Source: Antedon mediterranea
Taxonomy: Eukaryota > Echinodermata > Crinoidea > Comatulida > Antedonidae
NCBI RefSeq assembly: GCF_964355755.1
Contig: NC_092673.1
Span: 35,227,648-35,287,647 of the forward strand
Length of the DNA stretch: 60,000 nucleotides
Direction of reading: 5' to 3'
The position numbers and the translations under genes are program-made. Of the stretch, positions 25,315-37,628 are shown one piece after another. Each line of letters opens with the position of its first letter. The first letter of the stretch is position 1. Under the pieces are notes generated by a model. That model did no database searches. It worked only from the letters and a program-made list of their open reading frames with translations, and was not told where the DNA came from.

Positions 25315-26689
25315 CTGAAATAATTGATAAAAACAAAATAACTGAATGTAAAATATATACATATAAAAAGGAAAATAATTTAAATTAGTTGCTTTTTAGA
25401 ATTTCTTCATTGGACTTTGATAATGATCCATGATGTAGTTGTAACCTCGTTTTTTTTAAATTGTTATTTCACTATAATGAAATAATTTTAAATTAAAAAA
25501 TATGCATATTGTTTGACAGTGGAATAAATAAACTCATTGGCAACTAAAATCCAATCAAACACATGAAATATATTAAAGACCTCATTGATGGTTTATTATA
25601 AGAAATTAGATGAACCTCGATATTAATTATTATATATATATGCACAGTTCTAAAAACCCCAAGGCTTGGATGTGAAGAAAATCTTATTCTATGGTTTAAA
25701 CAATGTATTGTCAAAGTGCATTGAAACAAATGATTTGAAATGTTGTCGATATAACATAAAGCAAGATTTTAAATGATTTCAAAATTGAAACTTTGATGTT
25801 ATTATACTGTTATGACGTTTGACAGTTAAATCGTTAATTTCCCACGGTGTAAAACCTCTGATTTATTATACATTTGAAATTATCACTTAGAGTGAATGCT
25901 AAGTACTAGAGTCACTAAGGTCAATTTTCTTAATGTTTAAAACCAATTAGAATTTTCTAATTTTAAAAGCTCAAAACAATGGATTATACAACAACAGAAT
26001 GATTCTATGAAAAGAAACTGTGGTAAAACAGGTTTTTCTTTTGGAATAAATAGGTCATTGAAAATTGTTGATTTTTTGTTTATAATCTACAGTGTAAATG
26101 TAAAGTTTATTCATTTTTAGCTGTCGTATAATATAAATAAATAAAACATTATTTACATACAGGCCAGATCGTACAATGTTATTGCACATAGATCGCTTTA
26201 TAACACACATACCTATAAGCCATTACCAAAATAATGGCATTAGGAATTTCACGATGGAGCTGGTGCAGATATCAGAATCTGCACTAAGCATGTTTTAAAA
26301 CGCACAACTCAGTCACCAGTCTTCCATTGAACAAAATTCTCAAAATGTTTACAAGTAGTATATCTCATTCATGAGTTAGCCTAGATGCGCCCCAGTTCAG
26401 AATGACACAAAGTACAAACCTGGGACAACACAATTAATACACTTGCTTGTATATATAAATACACAAATTCGAAAATGTATAACTTTACAAAAAAATAAAT
26501 AAAATTTAAGTACCAGTATAAAAATCCTGAATATTATATAAAAGTCCTTCAAAAAATCATAATAGCAGTATAAACTCACATAAAATACACAAACATCCTA
26601 ATAGCAGTAAACTTCCTCTATACAAGTTGTCTTGCTCAATTTTATTCTTGATATTGAATTACAGATTGGTATAATGCATTCTAAGTGGG

Positions 26690-26760
26690 CAAGTGGTTAA
26701 GTGCCGATTAAAGGTCATGGCACTAGGGTTCAAATCAAAGCTTGTTATATTCAATGAATA
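26690..26760 (+). repeat. tRNA-like SINE head (pol III A and B boxes)
   Basis: gggcaagtggttaagtgccg (A-box like) and, about 30 bases later, ctagggttcaaatc (B-box like) have the spacing of a tRNA-Leu/Ser-type promoter. No acceptor stem pairs, so it is a tRNA-related repeat and not a tRNA gene. Confidence 0.45.
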
Positions 26761-27782
26761 GGTTTATTATATACACTTGATTTGATTGAGATCTCTTTAA
26801 TATTATCTGGAGAATATACGAATTAGAGAATTCCTATAGTCTCCTTTGACTTAATCACTTGAGATGAAAGTTAACATTTATGAAACAAATGTTGAAATTT
26901 AAATGTTGAAGTTGATTATGATAATGGTGTTGAGTTATTAAATCATGATATCAATATAGTCTTGGTTTATATTTTAATGTTATTTTTATATGTTGTAATG
27001 TGAAATTTGGTGTATTTTTAAATATTTTGTTAATAGTTATTTAATTGTAAATTCAACTGCAATAAAAAAATTTAATTGAATAAATGATGATAATGTTGAT
27101 AAAATAAAAAAGATATTGATTTATTTTGATTTTTAAATGATTATATAAATGATATTGATAAATTGATTTTTTTATTGATGTAAATGGAAGTTCTCGACGA
27201 CAACAACAAGATCCATGCAAGGCATCCTGTAATTGGCGATTTTTGGATTTTGGATGTGGTTGAAATAAAATGAAATAAAATAAAAAAATAAAATATTTGT
27301 TCTTGCACAATCCTGTTAATGTTTCTCTCTCCAAAACAAACAAGCACAAAGTTAGAGGCAAGTACTATTACTATTGAAATAATATAGCCCTTGATATTAA
27401 GGAGGAATATCAGTTGGCTGCATTTGATTTAGCTATTTAAAACAAGTTTTTAAGACCTGGATAAATGAAAGCATGTCGGATATCTTGAGCTTTTTATAAA
27501 ATTGTGAACTTCTTCTGATTTTGCATTTTATAATATAAATTGAAATGGACAATCTGAATCGCCACAAGTCATTTGTCAGTATATGACTACTGCTACATAT
27601 TCCTCTTATTTATGATGTCATTTAAAATTGTAAATAAGCAAGATTATTCTAATGAAGGGGGTGGGAAGGGGAGGATTGTAATAAAGTTGTTCCACTGTCA
27701 TTAATTCACTCCGGCATTATTTCACTGTCATTATTTCACCCTGGCATTATTTATTTTATATTTTATCGTGCTTATAAACTAA

Positions 27783-27911
27783 GTCTCATTTGAGGCTTAG
27801 GAAGTGGAGTCGAAAGAGTTGTGATTTACAACTCTGGCACTAGGTCAGGATTGAACCCTGGACCTTGGGATTGGGAGGCAAGCATGTGAACCACCAAGCT
27901 ACAGCTCCACT
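27783..27911 (-). repeat. tRNA-derived SINE
   Basis: Read on the minus strand it begins agtggagctgtagcttggtg (A-box like, tagcttggtggttca), then ggtccagggttcaatcctg (B-box like) about 30 bases on, then a body with ttgtaaatcacaa and ttcctaagcctcaaatgaga. A second copy of the head is at 54028-54106. Confidence 0.75.
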
Positions 27912-27964
27912 ACTGGCATTATTTTACTCTGTCAATATTTCCCTGTCATTATTTCACTCTATCT

Positions 27965-28835
27965 GTGTATTTCACTCTGGCATTACAGTTCACTCTAGAA
28001 TGATTTCACACTGGCATTACAGTTCAATCTAGAATGATTTCACTCTGGCATTACAGTTCACTCTAAAATGATTTCACTCTGGCATTACAGTTCACTCTAG
28101 AATGATTTCACTCTGGCATTACAGTTCACTCTAAAATGATTTCACACTGGCATTACAGTTCAATCTAGAATGATTTCACTCTGGCATTACAGTTCACTCT
28201 AAAATGATTTCACTCTGGCATTACAGTTCACTCTAGAATGATTTCACACTGGCATTAGTTCACTCTAGAATGATTTCACATTGGCATTACAGTTCACTCT
28301 AGAATGATTTCACTCTGGCATTACAGTTCACTCTAAAATTATTTCACTCTGGCATTACAGTTCACTCTAGAATGATTTCACTCTGGCATTACAGTTCACT
28401 TTAGAATGATTTCACACTGGCATTACAGTTCAATCTAGAATGATTTCACTCTGGCATTACAGTTCACTCTAAAATGATTTCACTCTGGCATTGCAGTTCA
28501 CTCTAGAATGATTTCACTCTGGCATTACAGTTCACTCTAAAATGATTTCACACTGGCATTACAGTTCAATCTAGAATGATTTCACTCTGGCATTACAGTT
28601 CACTCCAAAATGATTTCACTCTGGCATTACAGTTCACTCTAGAATGATTTCACACTGGCATTAGTTCACTCTAGAATGATTTCACATTGGCATTACAGTT
28701 CACTCTAGAATGATTTCACACTGGCATTACAGTTCACTCTAAAATTATTTCACTCTGGCATTACAGTTCACTCTAGAATGATTTCACACTGGCATTAAAG
28801 TTCACTCTAGAATGATTTCACTCCAAAATTTTTTC
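27965..28835. repeat. 34-bp tandem repeat, ~25 copies
   Basis: The unit alternates ttcactctagaatgatttca and ctctggcattacag. Variants (cacactggc, caatctag, taaaatg) recur at regular distances, so blocks of several units were copied together. Degenerate relatives (ttcaccctggcattattt) reach back to 27700, on both sides of the tRNA-derived SINE, which therefore seems to have inserted into an older array. Confidence 0.96.
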
Positions 28836-29442
28836 ATTCTGGAATGATTTTTAGGCTTGACTTGTTTTCCTTTCTTTTACAAGGTACTGGCACACAATGT
28901 CTGCACTATTACACACACATATTTCTTGTCTGTCTGACCACTTATTTGAAAACTTTTTTTCTCATTCGAAAGAAGAGGAAGAGGGGTGGGGCTATTTCAT
29001 CTACGCAACATTTTAATCTGTAAATAACATCTCAAGTATACTTCAAAATAAATAAACCGATACATAAGCCATAAGATGAAGCTGAAACATAATTCCAAAG
29101 CTTTCATCTCTCACTATCAGTATCAATTTCATGTAAATTTAGTAAAAGGTAATAATGTCACGGTAAAATTTAACGTACATACTTCCCAGAAACATTAAGA
29201 TTAACTTTTTATCAAATTTCCATTTAAAGTATATTGTTTATTAATAATATGAAGGCCTACTTTAAATGTGAACATTATGAGTATATTTATAATCAAGTCA
29301 TTATAAGAATCAATATTAATTGGACGAACTCTTTTTATTGAAAGAACGATAAAATCAACTTACTTAGATACTGTAGCTGATGTACAGTGTAGGTTGGGTG
29401 TAAAAAACTTAGAAATAGGTTTAGAAAAAAATGCTTGAAATT

Positions 29443-30066
29443 AGGTGGGTGCTTTGAAATAAGGTGGGTGGGCACTTAAAATTAGGTTGGTAGGTGCTTG
29501 AAATTAGGCGAGTGGGTGCTTGAAATTAATTGGGTGGGTGCTTGAAATTAAGTGGGTGGGTGCTTGAAATTAATTGGGTGGGTGCTTGAAATTAATTGGG
29601 TGGGTGCTTGAAATTAATTGGATGGGTGCTTGAAATTAATTGGGTTGGTGCTTGAAATTAGGTGGGTGAGTCCTTGAAATTAGGTGGGTGGGTGCTTTGA
29701 AATAAGGTGGATGGGCGCTTAAAATTAGATTGGTAAGTGCTTGAAATTAATTGGGTAGGTGCTTGAAATTAATTGGGTGGGTGCTTGAAATTAGGTGGGT
29801 GGGTGCTTGAAATTAGGTGGGTGGGTGCTTGAAATTAATTGGGTGGGTGCTTGAAATTAATTGGATGGGTGCTTGAAATTAATTGGGTGGTGCTTGAAAT
29901 TAGGTAGGGAGGTGCTTGATATTAGGTAGGTGCATGCTTGAAATAAGGTGGGTAGATGCTTAAAATAAGGTGGGTGGGTGCTTGAAATTGGGTGGGTGGG
30001 TGCTTAAAATAAGGTGGGTGGGTGCTTAAAATAAGGTGGGTGGGTACTTAAAATTAGGTGGATGGG
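29443..30066. repeat. 22-bp GT-rich tandem repeat, ~28 copies
   Basis: The unit is GTGGGTGCTTGAAATTAATT with gg, and many variants (aggtgggtg, aaataaggtg). There is strong strand asymmetry: G-runs lie only on the plus strand for 0.6 kb. Confidence 0.95.
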
Positions 30067-30110
30067 AAGCTTTAAAATAAATGGATTACTCCATGCCTAC
30101 CCATAAAAAA

Positions 30111-31156
30111 TTATTGGCAAATGCCCTGCCCAACTCTATCCTTCACAAAACATTATTGGCAAATGCCCTGCCCAACTCCATCCTTCATAAAACATTATTG
30201 GTAAATGCCCTGCCCAACTCAATCCTTCACAAAACATTATTGTCAAATGCCCTGCCCAACTCCATCCTTCACAAAACATTATTGGTAAATGCCCTGCCCA
30301 ACTCCATCCTTTACAAAACATTATTGGAAAATGCCCTGCCCAACTCCATCCTTCACAAAACATTATTGGTAAATGCCCTGCCCAACTCCATCCTTTACAA
30401 AACATTATTGGTAAATGCCCTGCCCAACTCCATCCTTCACAAAACATTATTGGTAAATGCCCTGCCCAACTCCATCCCTTACAAAACATTATTGGCAAAT
30501 GCCCTGCCCAACTCCATCCTTTACAAAACATTATTGGCAAATGCCCTGCCCAACTCCATTCTTCACAAAACATTATTGGCAAATGCCCTGCCCAACTCCA
30601 TCCTTCACAAAACATTATTGTCAAATGCCCTGCCCAACTCCATCCCTTACAAAACATTATTGGCAAATGCCCTGCCCAACTCCATCCTTCACAAAACATT
30701 ATTGGCAAATGCCCTGCCCAACTCCATCCTTCACAAAACATTATTGGCAAATGCCCTGCCCAACTCCATCCTTCACAAAACATTATTGGCAAATGCCCTG
30801 CCCAACTCCATCCTTCACTAAACATTATTGGTAAATGCCCTGCCCAACTCCATCCCTTACAAAACATTATTGGCAAATGCCCTGCCCAACTCCATCCTTC
30901 ACAAAACATTATTGGTAAATGCCCTGCCCAACTCCATCCTTTACAAAACATTATTGTCAAATGCCCTGCCCAACTCCATCCTTCACTAAACATTATTGGC
31001 AAATGCCCTGCCCAACTCCATCCTTTACAAAACATTATTGGCAAATGCCCTGCCCAACTCCATCCTTTACAAAACATTATTGTCAAATGCCCTGCCCAAC
31101 TCCATCCTTCACTAAACATTATTGGCAAATGCCCTGCCCAACTCCATCCTTCACTA
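30111..31156. repeat. 42-bp tandem repeat, ~25 copies
   Basis: The unit is ttattggcaaatgccctgcc followed by caactccatccttcacaaaaca. Because 42 is a multiple of three and few units contain stops, long frames (up to 330 codons) stay open on both strands and in several phases. They have no start/stop or splice context and are not genes. Confidence 0.98.
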
Positions 31157-31536
31157 AGGTTGTATGAATTAAAATATTTTTAGTTTGCTTCTATATTACA
31201 ATACCCTTACTATAAATTTTATACAGGTTTTATTGTTTTTGTATGCTCTGAAAATATTGTGTTGAAAACTGTATCATATTTTTATATATTAACAAGCAAA
31301 TGACCTGTTTAATGGTTGTGTGCTCAACAAATATGTAAATGTGTTTATAAATTCAGTTGCGATACATCCAATTTGAAATTTGCATTCTTGAATTACATAT
31401 GTATTGCAAAAAAAGTAAATGACATGCTGCTGCTGCGGTTCATATGTCTACAAACATAATGCAAATATAGTTGTAATCATAGGTCTACTATAACGCATGG
31501 TTCTAAAACACTTTGTGTACAAAAACATTTTGAACA

Positions 31537-31925
31537 TGGATTAGAATACACATACTGTACTTTGCTGAGGGTGGATTAGAATACACATACTGTACCTTGC
31601 TGAGGGTGGATTAGAATACACATACTGTACCTTGCTGAGGGTGGATTAGAATACACATACTGTACCTTGCTGAGGGTGGATTAGAATACACATACTGTAC
31701 CTTGCTGAGGGTGGATTAGAATACACATACTGTACTTTGCTGAGGGTGGATTAGAAAACACATACTGTACCTTGCTGAGGGTGGATTAGAATACACATAC
31801 TGTACTTTGCTGAGGGTGGATTAGAATACACATACTGTACCTTGCTGAGGGTGGATTAGAATACACATACTGTACCTTGCTGAGGGTGGATTAGAATACA
31901 CATACTGTACTTTGCTGAGGGTGGC
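31537..31925. repeat. 35-bp tandem repeat, ~11 copies
   Basis: The unit is ggattagaatacacatactg followed by taccttgctgagggt. Only a c/t change in tacctt/tacttt and one aaaac variant; very homogeneous. Confidence 0.98.
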
Positions 31926-32959
31926 AATAAGTACATCACTCTATTGCCATTCTAAATTTATAAAAAACATTTTATCTTTGTCCACTCATCACTCTTTCTA
32001 TAAGTTATAAGCAGTTTTGATATGCAAAGTAATTTAATACATTTATTGCATGACTGCAGCAGGTCTATCATTCACAAACAACAACAACTTATCTTTTGAG
32101 ACATTCCTAGTCAGGGAATACCCCTTTTATTAGGGGTTAATGAGGGGAAATATGTGTTTTAACACTTTTATACAGAGGTATACTCATCTTACTAAAAAAG
32201 ACACTTTGCTGGGTCCTAAAAGTGTCCCTTTAATAGGGGTTCTAGTGATAATGATAATGATTGTAAAGCCAATATCAGGAATTATATGTTGAATAATATT
32301 TGATTTATTAGTTTTCACATGTACTAACAAGGGCAGATGTTTCACAGAAACCTCTCCAGCATCCAATAAAAAGTAACATTACTCACACCTCGGGTAATGA
32401 TAGAGATGTACACACATTATTATCTTCACACCATACCAATATTAAAACACACCCTCTTCTTCACATCTCTGGTATAGAACATTATCATCTTCAATATGTA
32501 TGTTAACAAGCACTGACCTATAACCGTATTCTGTCTAGGATCCATTATAACTGCGTAGTAATATATGCATTTCGCACCTCAATCCTCCCTTTAATTACAT
32601 TGGAACATCTAATAAATCACTACACCTGTCTATGTTCGACAAGTGCCTAGGTTTATTCCATTTCCGATGTAGGGATATCATATTTCACAGCCAAACATGT
32701 CTAGAAATTATTTATAACCTCTAGTTGTAAATTTATGTTATCTAGCTGTTGTGTAATTTGTATACAGTATACACATATCATTTTCCACAAGTATTGTTGT
32801 GTGGGACTACCTTTGTCATTTATGGAAAGAAGATCAGTATAGCCTTCATGAATTGACACCATCCCATGAAATTTTAAAAAAAACCTTTACTATGTGGTTT
32901 CAAAAGAAGTCAAAGTAAGCATAGATCGTTATGGACCTCAACAATTGTTATAATCATTC

Positions 32960-33093
32960 TTAAGCTCTGTCTATACTATCAAACTTCATGTGATGTGCCC
33001 ATATATGGACACACGATACATCATATCAATACCATATTTGGGCACACCACATATTTTTTGTCAAACTAATTTGATAGTGTAGACAGAGCTTAA
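32960..33093. mobile_element. TTAA-bounded MITE, family A copy 2 (complete, 134 bp)
   Basis: TTAAGCTCTGTCTATACTAT at the left matches the inverse of the right end (atagtgtagacagagcttaa) with one mismatch in 20. The interior holds two inverted ccatat-tggacac / atatttgggcacacc segments, so the whole element can fold as one hairpin. Best copy for a family consensus. Confidence 0.9.
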
Positions 33094-35047
33094 CAAATTT
33101 AAAATTCTTTCGAAAATTATATTTTATAGATAAAAAGCAAATAAGATTGAAGAAATTATTTCTGGTTTCAGATTTATTTTAAAATGTGTGAATGGTACTA
33201 AAGTAGTTGCAATGTATTAAAATATAATGAAAGAAGTTAATGGGATTGAATTGCTGCTATGATACCAATTACATATGATAGCTGTGATAAAAAGACTAAT
33301 GAGAGACATCATCGTATAAAATAAATAAAGTCAAGTTAGTAACTAGGTCACCAAAGATAATAGATCCATCACTTAAACTGATATTAAAAAGATATTGTGG
33401 TAAATTAGTTTGGTACATCATAAGCATTGACTAGAGCTTGGTTCAAGATTGTTTCTCAAGGTAATCACCATTTTTTAATAATATTAAAAAATATATTCAT
33501 ATTTAATTTTGTGAAAAAAACAAACACTTTCATATATTACCTTAATGTTTTTTCTTGTATCATTTTTTAATCTCACATATTTTGTGATTTTAAATGAAAT
33601 TATGGAAAGAATAACAATTTTGGGACTAGGCTACTTGTAAATGGATCAACTACAACATTTATATAAACAAATATTAAAATGTGTAATAATCCTATGTTAC
33701 TGTTTACTTGACAAAAGTTAAATTATTGTAATTTGTGTGACATAATGTAATATCATCATTTGTGTAAAAATATTTTTGTTGCCACAGTTTTTAATCCAAC
33801 TTTTAATATCTATAACCTATTTATTATGAATACAGTACTTGACGATATTAATAGTTAGGGGGCCAAACACACAAAAGAAGAGGGAAAAATAATAACAAGT
33901 ATTGTGTGGTTAACTGGTGTGGTGGTACATACTGTATATTGCACATGGCAAAGTACTTTTTATAAAAACAAGAGTTCATCAAAAATACTGTTGGTGATAA
34001 AATTAACGGTGAATGTACAGTAAGTCTAATTTAAAATTACTGTTTTATTAGTGAGCCTACAGTAGACGTCATCATCACCTAGCCTACTACCTGATTGAAT
34101 GCAAATTGCAATCGCCAATCACCACATCACACAATATATGTGACAGTATTTTTATTATATTTCAAGATATTAATACATATAAATTATACCTATGTTTTGC
34201 CTCCCCAACAAATGGCAAAAATCTTTTTGGGTAAGTTGAGATAATCCAAAGTACTTGCAGTAATACATTCTAAGGTTTATTTATAGTGTATCATTAAACA
34301 AAAAATATAAACCATAAGCTACTGAAAACCAAAACAAAAAAAACGGCTTATGAAACATCTGTATCGGATTTGGATACAAATTAAAAGATTGTTAAGGATG
34401 GTCAACACTTTAGGTCTGACATTTGAAAAATACATATAACACTCTTTGATAGGCTAACCTCACGACGCAATCAAGTTCTAAGCTTATAAATGGAACGGAA
34501 ACATCATTTAGAACTTACAGTTATTTATTATTGTTAGTCTTCCTACCAATAAAAAATAACAGGTGTACAAATGTTTAACAACTACATTCAAAATGTTGAT
34601 TTGCAATTTAGATATGAACATAAATGGATGAATAATCTATTCAATCTCTATTTTCTTTTTTCTTTTACTGGAGCACTACTGCTTATTTTCTTTTATTTTT
34701 TTCTTTTACTGCAGCACTACAGTACTGCTTCTTTGGGCATGTGCAGATCTGCTGTTAGTCAACTAGCACTATATAAATTATTATTAGTAAATGTCAGTTT
34801 GGGATTTGAAAGACTATGGTATGTTCAGGCTTAGTTATTTAAGCCTGTTTTTCAGTCGACGTTGAGTTTCGGCTAGTTCAACTAATGTTACGATCGTTGA
34901 AACTGATTAATCAAATGGTTTACCAACGTCACCTCCATAGTTTGTGAACAAAAAACATTTTGTACATTTTTTAAGGTCCAATATTTCAAAATAACAAGTG
35001 TGTGAGTTAAACTAATGTATAATACAAATACAATTATAATTGTTGTC

Positions 35048-35217
35048 CTTAGTGTAAGCATATACTTAGTGTAAGCATATACTTAGTGTAAGCATATACT
35101 TAGTGTAAGCATATACTTAGTGTAAGCATATACTTAGTGTAAGCATATACTTAGTGTAAGCATATACTTAGTGTAAGCATATACTTAGTGTAAGCATATA
35201 CTTAGTGTAAGCATATA
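35048..35217. repeat. 17-bp tandem repeat, 10 identical copies
   Basis: The unit is CTTAGTGTAAGCATATA; I see no differences between copies. Likely very young or kept uniform. Confidence 0.98.
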
Positions 35218-35740
35218 CCTGTAGATATCAGCATAAACATGAATGTTTATTAATAAAAATTGTTTTACATAGTTTAAAGACACAGACGTAGCCTCCCTAT
35301 AAAATTTCACCTTTAAATAATTATGTACCTGTACTTTTAAATGACATATGCCGAAAATACTTTTATAATGCAGAGTAATTACGGGGTTACGCCGCTGTTT
35401 TTCCCCAAACTATATTTTCAGAGAGACTATGAGGTAGTACTACTAGGGATAAAGGTGCAATAAAGCAAACATTTTGAAAACATTGTCAAAAATAATAAAG
35501 TAAAACCAAAAAGCAGAATTCTGATATATTCCAATGAACATTGTAAATTGAAATTGATGAATTACCAACAGCCATTAATATTGACGTCTTGGCAATAACG
35601 TGTGTTTACCTTGCTGTACCACGTCCCATGTGGACGATACCAGCTAGCTGCTAATTGACAGATGAATAGATGTCGTTTTCAAAGGACCTATGAATAATTA
35701 AATATTAGAAAAATGCTATAACAGTAGGAGCTGCACTCAC

Positions 35741-35772
35741 CTTTTGATCCTATGGTACTTGTACTGCACAGA
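35741..35772 (-). CDS. GPSM2: GPSM2-like exon 9: 32-bp linker micro-exon
   Basis: A 32-base exon, with acceptor GCTCTCCCAACAG and donor AAAAG|GTGAGT. It joins exon 8 (phase 2) and exon 10 (phase 1) exactly, giving GLCSTSTIGSKD. Human LGN has GLSYSTNNSIMSENT here, so only the Gly-Leu-x-x-Ser-Thr start is shared. Support comes from two good splice sites, both phases fitting, and the right place in the order. If skipped, exons 8 and 10 would be out of frame. Confidence 0.75.
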
Positions 35773-36274
35773 CTGTTGGGAGAGCAAAACAATTATAACA
35801 GTAAAGTGTTGGTACTAATGGTTAGCAATTAAAAGTGTAAATTGTACGTACTTAAGCTAAATTGCATAAGGGCCAAGTCAATGCCATTTATTTACTGATA
35901 TTTAGTAGCCATGCTGAAAATAAACAAACATCAGCATACAGAAAAACGTTGCTGTTGATACAGTAGCTATATTTTGTTACGTCTGGGTCGTCAAACCTCA
36001 GGATAAGTGAAATGGATAATAAATTAATTAGAAAGTAAATTTCTCCATGAGAAATCCTTCATTATCACCATTGTAATTAAGAGATTTATGACTGAAAAGA
36101 AGAAGGTCACCAGTGACATCATCACGTCTGTAATTGTCTGCAATGTAATTCTTTGCAAAAATAATTTAAATGAAACATTATAATTATAATTGTAGTGTGT
36201 ACTTGACCAGGAAAAAATGACAGTGTTCATTGACAAGAGAGTCTACAATAAAAAATGCAACACGTTTTGCATGG

Positions 36275-37530
36275 CAATGAAATATTGACAAACTGAAAAG
36301 AACTAGAGAGCATACTCAATGAAATATTGACAAACTGAAAAGAACTAGAGAGCATACTCAATGAAATATTGACAAACTGAAAAGAACTAGAGAGCATACT
36401 CAATGAAATATTGACAAACTGAAAAGAACTAGAGAGCGTACTCAATGAAATGTTGACAAACTGAAAAGAACTAGAAAGCGTACTCAATGAAATATTGACA
36501 AACTGAAAAGAACTAGAGAGCATACTCAATGAAATATTTACAAACTGAAAAGAACTAGAGAGCGTACTCAATGAAATATTGACAAACTGAAAAGAACTAG
36601 AGAGCATACTCAATGAAATATTGACAAACTGAAAAGAACTAGAGAGCATACTCAATGAAATATTGACAAACTGAAAAGAACTAGAGAGCATACTCAATGA
36701 AATATTGACAAACTGAAAAGAACTAGAGAGCATACTCAATGAAATATTGACAAACTGAAAAGAACTAGAGAGCGTACTCAATGAAATATTGACAAACTGA
36801 AAAGAACTAGAGAGCATACTCAATGAAATATTGACAAACTGAAAAGAACTAGAGAGCATACTCAATGAAATATTGACAAACTGAAAAGAACTAGAGAGCA
36901 TACTCAATGAAATATTGACAAACTGAAAAGAACTAGAGAGCGTACTCAATGAAATATTGACAAACTGAAAACAACTAGAGAGCGTACTCAATGAAATATT
37001 GACAAACTGAAAAGAACTAGAGAGCATACTCAATGAAATATTGACAAACTGAAAAGAACTAGAGAGCATACTCAATGAAATATTGACAAACTGAAAAGAA
37101 CTAGAAAGCGTACTCAATGAAATATTGACAAACTGAAAAGAACTAGAGCGTACTCAATGAAATATTGACAAACTGAAAAGAACTAGAGAGCGTACTCAAT
37201 GAAATATTGACAAACTGAAAAGAACTAGAGAGCATACTCAATGAAATATTGACAAACTGAAAAGAACTAGAGAGCATACTCAATGAAATATTGACAAACT
37301 GAAAAGAACTAGAGAGCATACTCAATGAAATATTGACAAACTGAAAAGAACTAGAGAGCATACTCAATGAAATATTGACAAACTGAAAAGAACTAGAGAG
37401 CGTACTCAATGAAATATTGACAAACTGAAAAGAACTAGAGAGCATACTCAATGAAATATTGACAAACTGAAAAGAACTAGAGCGTACTCAATGAAATATT
37501 GACAAACTGAAAAGAACTAGAGAGCGTACT
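36275..37530. repeat. 42-bp tandem repeat, ~30 copies
   Basis: The unit is caatgaaatattgacaaact followed by gaaaagaactagagagcatact. Variants are cat/cgt in gcatact, two copies lacking ag (about 37145, 37480) and rare point changes. The long frame across it is due to the period being divisible by three. One and a half more copies reappear at 39005-39090 beyond the 400-bp duplication. Confidence 0.98.
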
Positions 37531-37628
37531 GACAAGCAAGCAACTGAGATTCAAGAATTCAAGAACTAGAGAGCGTACTGACAAGCAACTGATCGAAAAT
37601 GAGTACAACTGAAAGGAAGTAGTGTATG

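Larger units (their letters stand above)
25315..35740 (-). other. 10.4-kb intron between exons 9 and 10
   Basis: It contains tRNA-like SINE parts (26690, 27783), four consecutive large arrays (27.97-28.83, 29.44-30.07, 30.11-31.16, 31.54-31.92 kb), a complete family-A MITE (32960) and a 17-bp array (35048). I see nothing functional in 25.3-26.6 kb, 26.8-27.7 kb and 33.1-35.0 kb. Confidence 0.8.

Noticed and set aside
26690-26760. Functional tRNA gene
   Set aside because: A- and B-box-like words exist but the acceptor and anticodon stems do not pair; a SINE head is likelier.
30081-31167. Open frames up to 330 codons on both strands
   Set aside because: They are made of a 14-residue period from a 42-bp tandem repeat, are open in several frames at once, and lack splice or start context.
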